Assembly (NCBI RefSeq): GCF_014647375.1
Contig: NZ_BMPB01000011.1
Location: forward strand, 203,539 to 267,538
DNA length: 64,000 bases
Direction: 5' to 3'
From: Parabacteroides faecis
Lineage (GTDB): Bacteria; Bacteroidota; Bacteroidia; Bacteroidales; Tannerellaceae
The notes below the pieces were generated by a model. That model was not told the DNA's origin and searched no databases. It saw only the letters and a program-made list of their open reading frames with translations. Within the stretch, counting starts at the first letter, position 1. Every line of letters begins with the position of its first letter. Shown here piece by piece: positions 17,133-27,039 of this stretch. The position numbers were made by a program, and so were the translations under genes.

Positions 17133-17398
17133 AGTTCTAGTGGAACTATGTTAATTTAATCCGGATTGTTAATTGTTACAAATATCCGTATTAAATAAAA
17201 ATCACAAGTTACAAAAATGATATTTAATATAATAAAACTGGCACTATCCTTAATTATGTTCCAAAAATTATCCTGAAAACAATTACTTGATCAACTGAAT
17301 CTTTATGTGTTAATGATGTGTAAAATGATTAATGCGTTGAAATACAATGAATAGTCTCTTCCTGTGTTTGTGCTATTAACCATAGTTCCACTAGAACT
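17133..17398. repeat. Putative invertible promoter segment upstream of the PUL 1 susC
   Basis: Perfect 18-bp inverted repeat: AGTTCTAGTGGAACTATG at 17133-17150 and its exact reverse complement at 17381-17398. Each arm is itself partly palindromic (AGTTC/GAACT), as expected for recombinase half-sites. They enclose 230 bp with no ORF, and the susC start is 104 bp downstream. This is the size and placement of phase-variable invertons in Bacteroidales. No full TTTG/TAnnTTTG promoter was found pointing to susC in the present orientation. No invertase gene is in the window, so it would act in trans. Confidence 0.7.
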
Positions 17399-17502
17399 AA
17401 GAGTCAGTAACATTAATATAATTGCTTATGAAGACATAAAATGAACCTATTTAATTGTATCAATAATTAACATATTTAATTGTTAAACTTAATATCAATA
17501 TA

Positions 17503-20500
17503 ATGAATAAATCTATATACAGTAATATAAAAGGAAAAGCTGTATCCCTAACTATTCTATGTGCTTTTAGCTATACAACATCTTTCGCATCGGTTAATAT
17601 AGGAGTAGATAGGGGCAAATCGGCTTCAAGTGGGATAATACCGAATCAAAGTCAGACAACCTTTAATTTAAAAGGAAAAGTAATAGATGATATGGGAGAG
17701 CCTCTTCCCGGTGCAAATATAGTTCTTGTAGGTGGTACGAGAGGTGTTGCCACAGATATCGACGGATCGTTTGTGATCAGTGTTTCGATTGGTGAAAAAC
17801 TAACTGTTTCTTATTTGGGTATGGAAGATCAGATTATAACGGTCAAGGATAAGAAAGATCTTATAATCACGATGAGACCTAAAACAGATGAACTGGAGGA
17901 AGTGACCGTTGTCGCTTTTGCCAAACAAAAGAAAGAAAGTGTTATCGGATCTATTACTACTTTGAATCCATCGGAACTAAAAGTTCCTTCCAGTAACCTG
18001 ACTACAGCAATGGCCGGTCGTTTGGCCGGTGTGATTGCCTATCAACGAAGTGGTGAACCGGGAAAAGATAATGCCGAGTTCTTTATTCGTGGTGTGACTA
18101 CTTTCGGTTATAAAAAAGATCCTCTTATTCTTATTGATAATAATGAAGTTACCACAACGGAATTATCCCGTATTCAACCGGACGATATTGCCTCTTTCTC
18201 TATTATGAAGGATGCCACAGCAACTGCCCTTTACGGTTCTCGTGGTGCGAATGGCGTTATCTTGGTTACAACGAAAGAAGGAGCGGAAGGGGCTGCACAG
18301 GTCAGTGTCCGATTGGAAGGTTCTATGTCACAGCCAACGAAAATGGTGGAATTAGCCGATCCGATAACTTATATGCGCCTTCATAATGAAGCCGTATTGA
18401 CACGTAACCCGATGGGAGCACTACCTTATTCGCAACAGAAGATAGATAATACGATTGCCGGTGTGAATCCGTACGCTTATCCGGCTACGGACTGGTATAA
18501 CGAACTGTTCAAGAAAAATACGTTCAACTACCGTGCCAACTTTAACGTAAGTGGTGGTGGTAAAGTAGCTCGCTATTACATTGCCGGTAGTTATATTTCG
18601 GATAAGGGTGTATTGAATGTCGATAAAAAGAGTAGTTTCAATAATAATATCAACCTGAAACGATATATGCTTCGTGCCAATGTAAATATCAATGTTACTA
18701 AAACAACAGAAGCAGTCGTTCGTTTGAGTGGCGCATTTGATGACTATACCGGACCGATAGATGGTGGCGATCAACTGTTCGCTAAAGTTATGCGTACTAA
18801 CCCCGTTTTATTCGCTCCTTCTTATCCGGCAGATAAAGCCAATCAATATACCAAACATATATTATTCGGTAATGCAGATAAGGGACAGTACAACAACCCA
18901 TACGCGGATATGCTGAAAGGATATAAAGATACGCAGACATCTCAGATGGCAGCTCAGTTCGAAGTGAAGCAGAATCTGGATTTTATCACGGAAGGGCTGT
19001 CTCTTCGTGCTATGTTTAATACGAACCGATATGGCTATTTTGATGTCTCTCGTCAATATATACCATTCTTTTATAGGATAGGCTCATATAATAAGTTGGA
19101 AGATACCTATATTTTAGCACCTCTTAACGAACAGGATGGGCGGGAAACATTAGACTTTGTTCCCGGTAATAAAGTTGTTAGTTCTACAACTTATTTTGAA
19201 ACAGCAGCTAACTGGAGTCAAACTTATAATGAAAAGCATGCTGTCGGTGCTATGTTGGTTTTCACACTTCGTCAATCCCTGACTTCCGACGCCAATACAT
19301 TACAACTTTCATTACCTTCACGCAATGTGAACTTTGCCGGTCGTGCTACTTATGCTTATGATTCGCGTTACTTCCTTGAAGCAAACTTTGGTTATAACGG
19401 TTCCGAACGTTTTGCAAAAAAAGAACGTTTTGGTTTCTTCCCTTCAATGGGACTTGGTTGGCTTGTTTCCAGTGAAGCGTTCTGGAATGACGATCTGAAG
19501 AAAACGATTAATAAATTGAAACTGAAAGTTACTCACGGATTATCCGGTAACGATGCGATTGGTAGACCTGAAGACCGCTTTTTCTATATCTCGGAAGTAA
19601 ATATGAATAGCGATGGTAAGCAATCGTCGTTCGGTACCTACGGGAATTTTGGAGGACGTACGTTGAATGGTGTTTCGATTTCTCGTTATCCGAACGAAGA
19701 TATAACCTGGGAGACTGCCCGGAAAACAAACATGGGTGTAGAGTTAGGATTGTTTGATAAGTTAGAATTGCAAGCAGATTATTTTATGGAATCTCGTTGG
19801 AATATTCTAATGTCACGTGCTTCTATTCCTACTACTATGGGACTTCAGGCCGATGTAATGGCTAATGTGGGAAAAGCTAAAAGTAGTGGTATCGATCTGT
19901 CGTTGAACTATAACCACATGATCAATAATGATGCCTGGTTGACGGGGATGGCCAATTTCACTTATGCGACCAGTGAGTTTACAGCCTATGAAGAACCGGA
20001 TTACAGCGATACCCCCTGGAAATCTAAACTGGGGACTTCCCTAAATCAGAATTTCGGTTATGTAGCTGAACGTTTGTTTGCAGATGAAGAAGATATCCGC
20101 AATTCGCCGACTCAGTTTGGTAATTATATGGCCGGTGATATCAAATATAAAGATATCAATAACGATGGTAAGATTACCGAATTGGATATGGTACCGATGG
20201 GATATCCGACCAGTCCGGAAATTGTGTATGGTTTCGGTCTATCCGGAGGATATAAACAATGGGATTTGTCTTTCTTCTTTCAGGGATTGGCTCGTGAATC
20301 ATTCTGGATCGACACATCAACGGATAACGGAACTCTACCTTTCCTCAACGGACAGAATGCTTTGTTAAAAGCGTATGCAGATGATCACTGGTCTGAAGAT
20401 AATCGTAATCTGTATGCTTTGTGGCCACGTTTATCTTATGAAGCTGTAGAGAATAATCAGAAACCGTCTACCTGGTTTATGCGCAATGGTTCGTTCTTGC

Positions 20501-20703
20501 GTTTGAAATCATTGGAGTTTGGATATACTGTTCCGACCAATGTGGTTAAAAAAGCCTTTGTAAAGAACCTTCGTATCTATTTCAGTGGTACGAATCTGCT
20601 AACATTCAGTCCTTTCAAATTGTGGGATCCTGAAATGGGTGGAAATGGTTTGGGCTATCCGGTTCAGCGTGTATTCAATTTGGGAGCTCAGATTTCCTTC
20701 TAA
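17503..20703 (+). CDS. SusC/RagA-family TonB-dependent outer membrane transporter (PUL 1)
   Basis: 1,066 residues: signal sequence, a carboxypeptidase-D-like beta domain (FNLKGKVIDDMGEPLPGANI to about residue 125), a TonB-box region (LEEVTVVAFAKQKKESVIGS), a plug with RGVTTFGYKKDPLILID and ATALYGSRGANGVILVTTK, and a large beta-barrel ending in a C-terminal Phe strand. There is no N-terminal STN domain, so it should not signal to a FecR/ECF pair. It imports glycans or peptides in partnership with the SusD lipoprotein encoded 57 bases downstream. Starts at the ATG at 17503, behind the putative invertible promoter. Confidence 0.93.
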   Translation: MNKSIYSNIKGKAVSLTILCAFSYTTSFASVNIGVDRGKSASSGIIPNQSQTTFNLKGKVIDDMGEPLPGANIVLVGGTRGVATDIDGSFVISVSIGEKLTVSYLGMEDQIITVKDKKDLIITMRPKTDELEEVTVVAFAKQKKESVIGSITTLNPSELKVPSSNLTTAMAGRLAGVIAYQRSGEPGKDNAEFFIRGVTTFGYKKDPLILIDNNEVTTTELSRIQPDDIASFSIMKDATATALYGSRGANGVILVTTKEGAEGAAQVSVRLEGSMSQPTKMVELADPITYMRLHNEAVLTRNPMGALPYSQQKIDNTIAGVNPYAYPATDWYNELFKKNTFNYRANFNVSGGGKVARYYIAGSYISDKGVLNVDKKSSFNNNINLKRYMLRANVNINVTKTTEAVVRLSGAFDDYTGPIDGGDQLFAKVMRTNPVLFAPSYPADKANQYTKHILFGNADKGQYNNPYADMLKGYKDTQTSQMAAQFEVKQNLDFITEGLSLRAMFNTNRYGYFDVSRQYIPFFYRIGSYNKLEDTYILAPLNEQDGRETLDFVPGNKVVSSTTYFETAANWSQTYNEKHAVGAMLVFTLRQSLTSDANTLQLSLPSRNVNFAGRATYAYDSRYFLEANFGYNGSERFAKKERFGFFPSMGLGWLVSSEAFWNDDLKKTINKLKLKVTHGLSGNDAIGRPEDRFFYISEVNMNSDGKQSSFGTYGNFGGRTLNGVSISRYPNEDITWETARKTNMGVELGLFDKLELQADYFMESRWNILMSRASIPTTMGLQADVMANVGKAKSSGIDLSLNYNHMINNDAWLTGMANFTYATSEFTAYEEPDYSDTPWKSKLGTSLNQNFGYVAERLFADEEDIRNSPTQFGNYMAGDIKYKDINNDGKITELDMVPMGYPTSPEIVYGFGLSGGYKQWDLSFFFQGLARESFWIDTSTDNGTLPFLNGQNALLKAYADDHWSEDNRNLYALWPRLSYEAVENNQKPSTWFMRNGSFLRLKSLEFGYTVPTNVVKKAFVKNLRIYFSGTNLLTFSPFKLWDPEMGGNGLGYPVQRVFNLGAQISF

Positions 20704-20760
20704 TGAGAGTAATAACGAGTTTTGTCTTATTTGATTCTATTAATCAATAAATTAGTTTAC

Positions 20761-22698
20761 ATGAAAGCATTTTATAAAATATTAATGTTTACAGCATTAC
20801 TACAGGTATTAACCTCGTGTGACGGTTATCTGGATTTAGTTCCGGATAACGTAGCAACGGTTGAGTCGGCTTTTACGAATCGAGCTGCTGCTGAAAAGTT
20901 TTTATATACTTGTTACAGTTATCGTCCGCAGTGGGGGGATTTATTTAATGATCCGGCTATTAACGGGGGAGACGAGACATGGCAGTTTTATCCGATAGCA
21001 TCACATGTATTTCCTACTTTTACAGCTTCTTATTTGCAACGTGGTTTTCAAAAACTAGATGATCCTTATCTGAATTTTTGGGATGGTCTGCAAGGTGGTA
21101 AAGGGTTATTCATTGGTATCCGTGATTGCAATATCTTCCTGGAGAACATAGCTAGTACGGTTGATTTGGAAGAATCTGAACGTATTCGTTGGATTGCTGA
21201 AGTGAAATTCCTAAAGGCATATTATCATTATTATCTGTTGAAATGTTATGGTCCTATACCTATTATAAATGAAAACCTTCCGGTTTCTGCTTCACCTGAA
21301 CAGGTTGCGGTTTATCGTGATAAAGTGGATGATGTGGTGACTTATGTAAATGATCTGATTTTAGAAGCATTGCCAGATTTGCCGGATTATAAAGACATGG
21401 TTATGAGTCTTGAGGCAGGTCGTGTAGACAAACAGATCGCTTTGGCTGTTCGTGCAGAGATGTTAGTTATGGCAGCCAGTCCTTTGTTTAATGGCAATAC
21501 GGAAATGGCGGGACTGATAGATAATCGCGGAACAGTTTTATTTAATCAGACTTATGATCCTGAAAAATGGAAAATTGCAGCAGAAGCTTGTAAAGAAGCG
21601 ATAGAATCCTGTCATAGTGTCGGTAAGAAACTTTATACGGAAATTGAACCGATCACATTGACTCAAGATCCTGTATTTCAAATACAAACCATGTTGCGTC
21701 AGGTCGTTTGTGAACGTTGGAACTGTGAGTTGATATGGGGAGGTACAAACAGTCAATGTAATGATCGTTCCAATCATGCGACCCCTCGTGTTTTACGTGT
21801 TAATTCAGAAGTAATCAATACTATTAGTGCTCAATGGGCTCCGACAATTAAAACAGTAGAAAGTTTTTATACATCCAATGGGGTTCCTATGAACGAAGAT
21901 AAGGAATGGAATAAAGAATCTTGGTATGCAAAGCGGTATGAGTTACGTCCCGAACCTTCTTCCGGAGATGAGAAATATTTAGTCAAAGAAGGGCAGCGCA
22001 CTTGTTATATGCATTACAACCGTGAACCTCGTTTTTATGCCAGTATAGGTTTTGACCAGGGAATCTATTACGGAAACGGAAAAACTGAGTTCGAGTCATG
22101 CAATTATACCAACTTTTTGAATTTGGGCTGGTCCGGTTATCAAGGAGGTAGTTCCTATTCCATAACCGGTTACGCTCCTAAGAAAATGGCCAGTTATAAA
22201 AACGGTATTACTGCCAATAATATTTCATCTCCAGAATTTTATCCTTTTCCTGTTATCCGTTTGGCCGATCTTTATTTGCTCTATGCGGAAGCTTTGAATG
22301 AATATTCCGGTCCTTCGACAGAAGTATACGAATACATAGACCGGGTTCGTGAACGTGCCGGATTGGAAGGTGTAGTAGAGTCATGGAGTAAATATTCTAC
22401 CGATCCGTCTAAACCAACAACGAAAGATGGTTTGCGTAGTATCATTCACGGTGAAAGAACGATTGAGTTTGCGTTTGAATCCAAACGTTACTGGGATGTA
22501 CGTCGTTGGAAAGAGATCGACACTTACAATACTCAACCTCAGGGATGGAATATTATGGGTGAGACACCTGAAGACTTTTATAAATTGCAGAATGTGGCCG
22601 AGGTTCCTGTAAAAGTAACGGTGAAAGATTATTTTATGCCTATCCGGGAGACGAATATTATTACTAATAAGAATCTTATACAAAATTACGGATGGTAA
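20761..22698 (+). CDS. SusD/RagB-family surface nutrient-binding lipoprotein (PUL 1)
   Basis: 645 residues from the ATG at 20761; an upstream in-frame TTG at 20722 is disfavoured because this start gives a perfect lipoprotein signal ending LLQVLTSC. The SusD fold is evident: EVKFLKAYYHYYLLKCYGPIPII (split at YHYY) near residue 160, the TPR-like helices, and the C-terminal YIDRVRERAGL, HGERTIEFAFESKRYWDVRRW and NLIQNYGW end. It forms a lid on the SusC barrel and binds substrate at the cell surface. Confidence 0.93.
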   Translation: MKAFYKILMFTALLQVLTSCDGYLDLVPDNVATVESAFTNRAAAEKFLYTCYSYRPQWGDLFNDPAINGGDETWQFYPIASHVFPTFTASYLQRGFQKLDDPYLNFWDGLQGGKGLFIGIRDCNIFLENIASTVDLEESERIRWIAEVKFLKAYYHYYLLKCYGPIPIINENLPVSASPEQVAVYRDKVDDVVTYVNDLILEALPDLPDYKDMVMSLEAGRVDKQIALAVRAEMLVMAASPLFNGNTEMAGLIDNRGTVLFNQTYDPEKWKIAAEACKEAIESCHSVGKKLYTEIEPITLTQDPVFQIQTMLRQVVCERWNCELIWGGTNSQCNDRSNHATPRVLRVNSEVINTISAQWAPTIKTVESFYTSNGVPMNEDKEWNKESWYAKRYELRPEPSSGDEKYLVKEGQRTCYMHYNREPRFYASIGFDQGIYYGNGKTEFESCNYTNFLNLGWSGYQGGSSYSITGYAPKKMASYKNGITANNISSPEFYPFPVIRLADLYLLYAEALNEYSGPSTEVYEYIDRVRERAGLEGVVESWSKYSTDPSKPTTKDGLRSIIHGERTIEFAFESKRYWDVRRWKEIDTYNTQPQGWNIMGETPEDFYKLQNVAEVPVKVTVKDYFMPIRETNIITNKNLIQNYGW

Positions 22699-22728
22699 TG
22701 AATTTTATATCTAATACATTATAATAAG

Positions 22729-23925
22729 ATGAATATGAAAAATAAGATTATACTGTCTGTTATGACACTGGGTTTGATCACCTGGTCATGCAGTGAGTCA
22801 CCTGTTGGACAACAACCTCTAGATTCTATAGCTCCTGGAGCTGTATCGAATGTGAGTGTGAAAAATATTCCCGGAGGGGCTATTCTTAGTTATACTTTGC
22901 CGGATGATGAAGATTTACTTTATGTAAAAGCACTTTATGATTTGAAAGAAGGTGTCGCTGAGGCTAAAAGTTCTCTTTATAATGATACGATTAAGGTAGT
23001 AGGTTTTGGCGATACCGAACCACGTGAAGTCTCACTTATAGCAGTGGATCGGAGTCGTAATGAATCTGTCCCTGTGAAAGTAACAGTGAACCCCGAAGAA
23101 CCTCCTGTGTTAACAATCGGTAAAACACTTGATTTAGTGCAAGACTTTGGTGGTGTACAAGGACAATGGACAAATACAAATCGGGATGAAGTCACTGTTC
23201 ATATAGTACGTAAAGATGAATACGGAGATTATCAACCTTTGGAAACATTCTATACGACGGTTGTAGAAGGTAGTGGAGCTGCTCGTGGGTTGGATACAAT
23301 TCCAATGAATTTTGGAATCTATGTAAAAGATCGCTGGGGAAATGTCAGTCCGACTCTTTATAAAGAGTTGACACCTATGTTCGAAACCTCATTTGATAAG
23401 ACTAAATGGTCCGATGCTAAATTACCGAACGATATTGGTGAAGGAGTAGGTTGGGGAATGTCTCGTATATGGGATGGTATTTATGGTCCAGGTGATAATG
23501 GCTTTAGTTCGCCAGGTGGAACAGGGGTTTGGCCTCAATCGATTACTATTGATTTAGGAGCGGTAGGTAAGATCAGTCGTTTATTACTCTATCAACGTGG
23601 AGATGCCTATATTTTTTCTGAAGGAAACCTAAAACAGTTTGAAGTTTATGGTACTACAGATCTAGATCCTACGGGTAATTGGGATAGTTGGACCTTATTG
23701 GGTACTTTCGAATCTGTAAAGCCTTCAGGTCTTCCTTTAGGTCAGCATAGTTCGGAAGATGATGATGTTGCCCTTACATCTGGAGAGAATTTCATTATGC
23801 CGTTGGATGTCCCACCTGTTCGTTGGATTCGTATCAAGGTTACCAGAACTTGGGCTGGTGGTGATAACTTCCAGATTGGAGAATTGTTTGTGTTTGGAGA
23901 CAACAGATCCGAATTATATCAATAA
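22729..23925 (+). CDS. Surface lipoprotein with DUF4959-like and discoidin-like domains (PUL 1)
   Basis: 398 residues with a lipoprotein signal (LGLITWSC). An Ig-like N-terminal part (PGAVSNVSVKNIPGGAILSY, residues about 32-125) is the usual start of DUF4959 proteins; a middle beta domain follows, then a C-terminal F5/8-type C (discoidin-like) domain from about residue 220 (LPNDIGEGVGWGMSRIWDG to VRWIRIKVTRTW). In SusE/SusF position, so probably a surface glycan- or ligand-binding protein cooperating with SusC/SusD. Start may be the ATG at 22735. Confidence 0.82.
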   Translation: MNMKNKIILSVMTLGLITWSCSESPVGQQPLDSIAPGAVSNVSVKNIPGGAILSYTLPDDEDLLYVKALYDLKEGVAEAKSSLYNDTIKVVGFGDTEPREVSLIAVDRSRNESVPVKVTVNPEEPPVLTIGKTLDLVQDFGGVQGQWTNTNRDEVTVHIVRKDEYGDYQPLETFYTTVVEGSGAARGLDTIPMNFGIYVKDRWGNVSPTLYKELTPMFETSFDKTKWSDAKLPNDIGEGVGWGMSRIWDGIYGPGDNGFSSPGGTGVWPQSITIDLGAVGKISRLLLYQRGDAYIFSEGNLKQFEVYGTTDLDPTGNWDSWTLLGTFESVKPSGLPLGQHSSEDDDVALTSGENFIMPLDVPPVRWIRIKVTRTWAGGDNFQIGELFVFGDNRSELYQ

Positions 23926-23943
23926 TTATAAAAAGAATAGTTT

Positions 23944-25101
23944 ATGAAATTCAATAAAATATATTTTGTATTACTGATGCTGTTGGTGGTTGCCAGCCAG
24001 TCGTGTTCGGATATGAATGAGCTTACTGACAAGTATCTTGACGAAGGGGAGATTACTTATGCAGCGAAAGTAGATAGCGTGGGTGTCCGGGCTGGTGAGA
24101 ACCGGATTCAATTAGATGTTTATGTAAAAGCTCAACGTGTAGAAAATTTGCGCGTTTATTGGAATAATTATGAAGATTCTGTCGATGTGGAGATCGGAGG
24201 AAAGACTGGTGTTTTTCCTATTATGCTCGATGGTATGCCAGAAAGTGGATATCTGTTCCAGTTAGTCAGCTTTGATAAGTTTGGTAATCGTTCGTTAGAG
24301 TTTGAAGCTACCGGATCGTCTTATGGAGAGAGCTATAAGAACAGTCTTTCTAATCGAACTTATACTACCGAATTTACCCATTATGATGTGGAAGGCGATT
24401 CGATGGTGATCTATTGGGGAGGAACAGTTAGAGGTGCGGTTGGCATGGAGTTACAATATACTGATACTTCCGACAAAACGGTTCGCATGGAAGTTCCGGC
24501 TGATGCTACTACGACAACTCTGTATAACTTGAAGGGAAATATAAGTTACAACTCACGCTTCTTACCAGAGGAGAATGCTATAGATACTTTTATTTCTACT
24601 TCTAAAAGTATACCGGTTTATTATGAACGTCCGATAGACAAATCGAATTGGAAGATTGTCGGTTTCAGCTCAGCTTCAGCTTCCCCTGAATGGCCGGCAA
24701 CGAATGCCATCGATGGTGATATTAATACTCCTTGGCATACGGAGCATAACCCTACGGCTCCTTTCCCTCATTATTTTATTGTAGATATGGGAGAAGTGGT
24801 TGATATATCGAGTTTTGAAGTATATCGCCGTATGGATGATTCAGGTGGTGCTCAACCGACTCATCAGATATTCTATGCTGAATCGTTGGCTGATCCGACA
24901 GATGCAGATGATGCAGGCTGGATGAATTATGGCATTTACAATTTGGATAATGTAGTCGATATCCCTCAATTTTCAAGGACGGCTAATGTTGTTAAAGCAC
25001 GCTATTTCATGTATTATGTCGCTTCGAACTCTCGTTCATCGTATGCTTATATTGGTGAAATAGGGGCTTATTCTCCGGCAGGTGATGGCTTGATTCATTA
25101 G
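23944..25101 (+). CDS. Surface lipoprotein with DUF4998-like and discoidin-like domains (PUL 1)
   Basis: 385 residues with a lipoprotein signal (LMLLVVASQSC). The N-terminal half (YAAKVDSVGVRAGENRIQL, VYWNNYEDSVDVEI) matches DUF4998-type beta domains of Bacteroidetes PULs; the C-terminal quarter is an F5/8-type C domain (FSSASASPEWPATNAIDGD, PHYFIVDMGEVVDISSFEVY, FMYYVASNSRSSYAYIGEI). 18 bases after the preceding gene and last of the PUL 1 operon, with a strong terminator 26 bases downstream. Likely ligand binding at the surface; no catalytic domain. Confidence 0.82.
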   Translation: MKFNKIYFVLLMLLVVASQSCSDMNELTDKYLDEGEITYAAKVDSVGVRAGENRIQLDVYVKAQRVENLRVYWNNYEDSVDVEIGGKTGVFPIMLDGMPESGYLFQLVSFDKFGNRSLEFEATGSSYGESYKNSLSNRTYTTEFTHYDVEGDSMVIYWGGTVRGAVGMELQYTDTSDKTVRMEVPADATTTTLYNLKGNISYNSRFLPEENAIDTFISTSKSIPVYYERPIDKSNWKIVGFSSASASPEWPATNAIDGDINTPWHTEHNPTAPFPHYFIVDMGEVVDISSFEVYRRMDDSGGAQPTHQIFYAESLADPTDADDAGWMNYGIYNLDNVVDIPQFSRTANVVKARYFMYYVASNSRSSYAYIGEIGAYSPAGDGLIH

Positions 25102-25126
25102 GTATTTATTACCCTTTTCATTTGCT

Positions 25127-25176
25127 AATCCGGTGTCAATAGTAATACTTTAATCACTATTAGCACCGGATTTGTT
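25127..25176 (+). terminator. Intrinsic terminator of the PUL 1 operon
   Basis: 17-bp arms at 25127-25143 and 25156-25172 pair with 15 matches (AATCCGGTG against CACCGGATT at the base), followed by TTGTTTAT. Confidence 0.8.
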
Positions 25177-25259
25177 TATAATAACCGGTTTGCAGAATAT
25201 ATGAGATATTCTTTGATTAAAGAAATATGTGATATGAACTATAAACTTAGTTTAACCTT

Positions 25260-25631
25260 ATGGATAATATATTGAAAAACAAATTACGTGAACGGGTATT
25301 GTGGTTTTGGGGATTCTTCGGTTCCAAAAGAGACAAGGTGGCATATATAAGTACAGAAGAATGGCCTTATATAGAGCGTTGGACAAACTATATTTTTGAT
25401 GATTTTCTTGTGCGACTAAGTAAGCATTATCCAAATCTTTCTCATAATGATTTGAGAATATGTTGTTTAATAAAACTAAAAGTAGATCGTTTGCATATTG
25501 CTTCATTAATGGGAATATCGCCATCCTCTGTATCTACCTGCAAGTTTAGGATTAAGAAAAAAATTGATGCAGGGAATGTTAATAAAATACTTAATCACAT
25601 GTCTTTGGAGTCATATTTATTGACTTTTTAG
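25260..25631 (+). CDS. Short LuxR/sigma-type helix-turn-helix protein
   Basis: 123 residues. The C-terminal half, DLRICCLIKLKVDRLHIASL followed by MGISPSSVSTCKFRIKKKI, matches the DNA-binding end of Bacteroidetes TPR-HTH regulators, which are normally several hundred residues with N-terminal TPRs and a membrane helix. Here only the linker and HTH are present behind a credible ATG. Either a standalone small regulator or a remnant of a longer one; no upstream in-frame continuation was seen. Sits between the PUL 1 terminator and an AT-rich island, so it could act on either. Confidence 0.62.
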   Translation: MDNILKNKLRERVLWFWGFFGSKRDKVAYISTEEWPYIERWTNYIFDDFLVRLSKHYPNLSHNDLRICCLIKLKVDRLHIASLMGISPSSVSTCKFRIKKKIDAGNVNKILNHMSLESYLLTF

Positions 25632-25975
25632 TTGATAGCGTTATAAAAAGATAAGGATATGTTATAGATGGAAATAGTAAATCTAATTCTTTCAGTATTA
25701 TTGTTTGCTAATATATTGGTCTATTAGATATTTATTCTTCATTGTCTATGTTTTTCTTTTTTGTTGTATGACTAATAAATTGATTAATAGTGTTCTATGG
25801 TGTAATGATGTGATGACTTTGTCTATCGATGAAATGTTATAATTAGATTTTTTTATTGTTTATTTGTAATGAAAAAAATGGTGATTTGATGTGTGTTGAT
25901 TTTTGAAAATAAATTTACTTTAAATGAATGATGTTTATAGAGTATTCTTATTGTTTTAATTTTAATTGATTCAAA
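25632..25975. other. AT-rich intergenic region
   Basis: 344 bases, very AT-rich, no convincing ORF, hairpin or repeat and no full promoter consensus. It marks the beginning of the low-GC island. Confidence 0.5.
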
Positions 25976-26920
25976 ATGAAAAAAAACTATTTATTATTAA
26001 GTGCTGTTTTATTACTATTTTCTTGTAGTAATGCTATTTTGCCAGATGAGGAATCGGCTGTCTCTGATTTATTAGCCCAGCCAAAGACTTGGCAGAAACA
26101 GTTAGAATATGCCCAAAAGAACAATGATCTAAAAACAAAAACAAGTTTTCAGGGGATTAGTTTTCAGGGGTATACGTACAAGGGTAAAATTGATAGAGAA
26201 GTCGATATTCCTGTAATAATTGAAGAATTACTTTCAGATAATTCGGCAATTGTTCAGTATACAGATTTAAATTTTTCAAATTTTGAGATTATTCCGATAG
26301 GGATGGTAAGGCAATCTGTGAAAACATTAAGTAGCGAAGATCCATTTTCATATCTCAAATCCCAACTACAAACTTCTATTATGATAGGAATGGAATTATT
26401 AGAGTTAGAATGGACTTACAAGGGAGATACTTTTTATTCCACAGCAATAGTCTCGAATGAACATGGTGGTCTTATTTATGATAATATAGGAATTTATATT
26501 ATTGAAAAAAGCTCTAAATTAGAGCAAAAAGATAAAGAGATAGAATTGAATGTACCATTTGTTAAAACGAAATCTGAATCTGAAGGTCCTGTAGTACGGC
26601 AGTTTAGCCAGTCAGATTCGGGACGTAATTATTATGGTCAGACGGTTTTTTCATATAGCATTAGCTGTAATTCATATTTTAATGCAGGGGTCTTATATGA
26701 TCGAAAATTAAGATCAAGTCATGATTCTGCTTTTGGATGGTCCTGTAGTGCTGATGTAAGAACAATTAGTGGTCAGATCAATATTTCAACATATCATGAA
26801 TTTGCTTGGGCATATGCTTATGGTGCAGCTTGTTCAGTATCGATTGGATGGAATGGAAATGGTTTTAAGATATCTGGAGGAGGGACTGGGTCAACTGGAA
26901 CGACAGTTCACAGACAATAA
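25976..26920 (+). CDS. Hypothetical lipoprotein of unknown family
   Basis: 314 residues with a good lipoprotein signal (LLLSAVLLLFSC). After it come a Gln/Lys-rich linker, a beta-rich central domain (about residues 60-180; GISFQGYTYKGKI, LLELEWTYKGDTFYSTAIV), a polar linker rich in Lys/Glu/Ser, and a C-terminal part with scattered Cys and aromatic residues (VFSYSISCNSYFNAGVLYD) ending in a Gly/Thr-rich tail GGGTGSTGTT. Family not recognised. Low GC, like everything to 32.3 kb. The next intact gene is 336 bases downstream. Confidence 0.6.
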   Translation: MKKNYLLLSAVLLLFSCSNAILPDEESAVSDLLAQPKTWQKQLEYAQKNNDLKTKTSFQGISFQGYTYKGKIDREVDIPVIIEELLSDNSAIVQYTDLNFSNFEIIPIGMVRQSVKTLSSEDPFSYLKSQLQTSIMIGMELLELEWTYKGDTFYSTAIVSNEHGGLIYDNIGIYIIEKSSKLEQKDKEIELNVPFVKTKSESEGPVVRQFSQSDSGRNYYGQTVFSYSISCNSYFNAGVLYDRKLRSSHDSAFGWSCSADVRTISGQINISTYHEFAWAYAYGAACSVSIGWNGNGFKISGGGTGSTGTTVHRQ

Positions 26921-27039
26921 TGAAATCTGGTGGTCAATAGTAACTGACGTAATATTGATTACTATTGATTATAGGGTTTGTAAATTATATACTCTTACTG
27001 GATATGGTTATTTTTTGATGATTAGAGAGTTGTGGTTGA

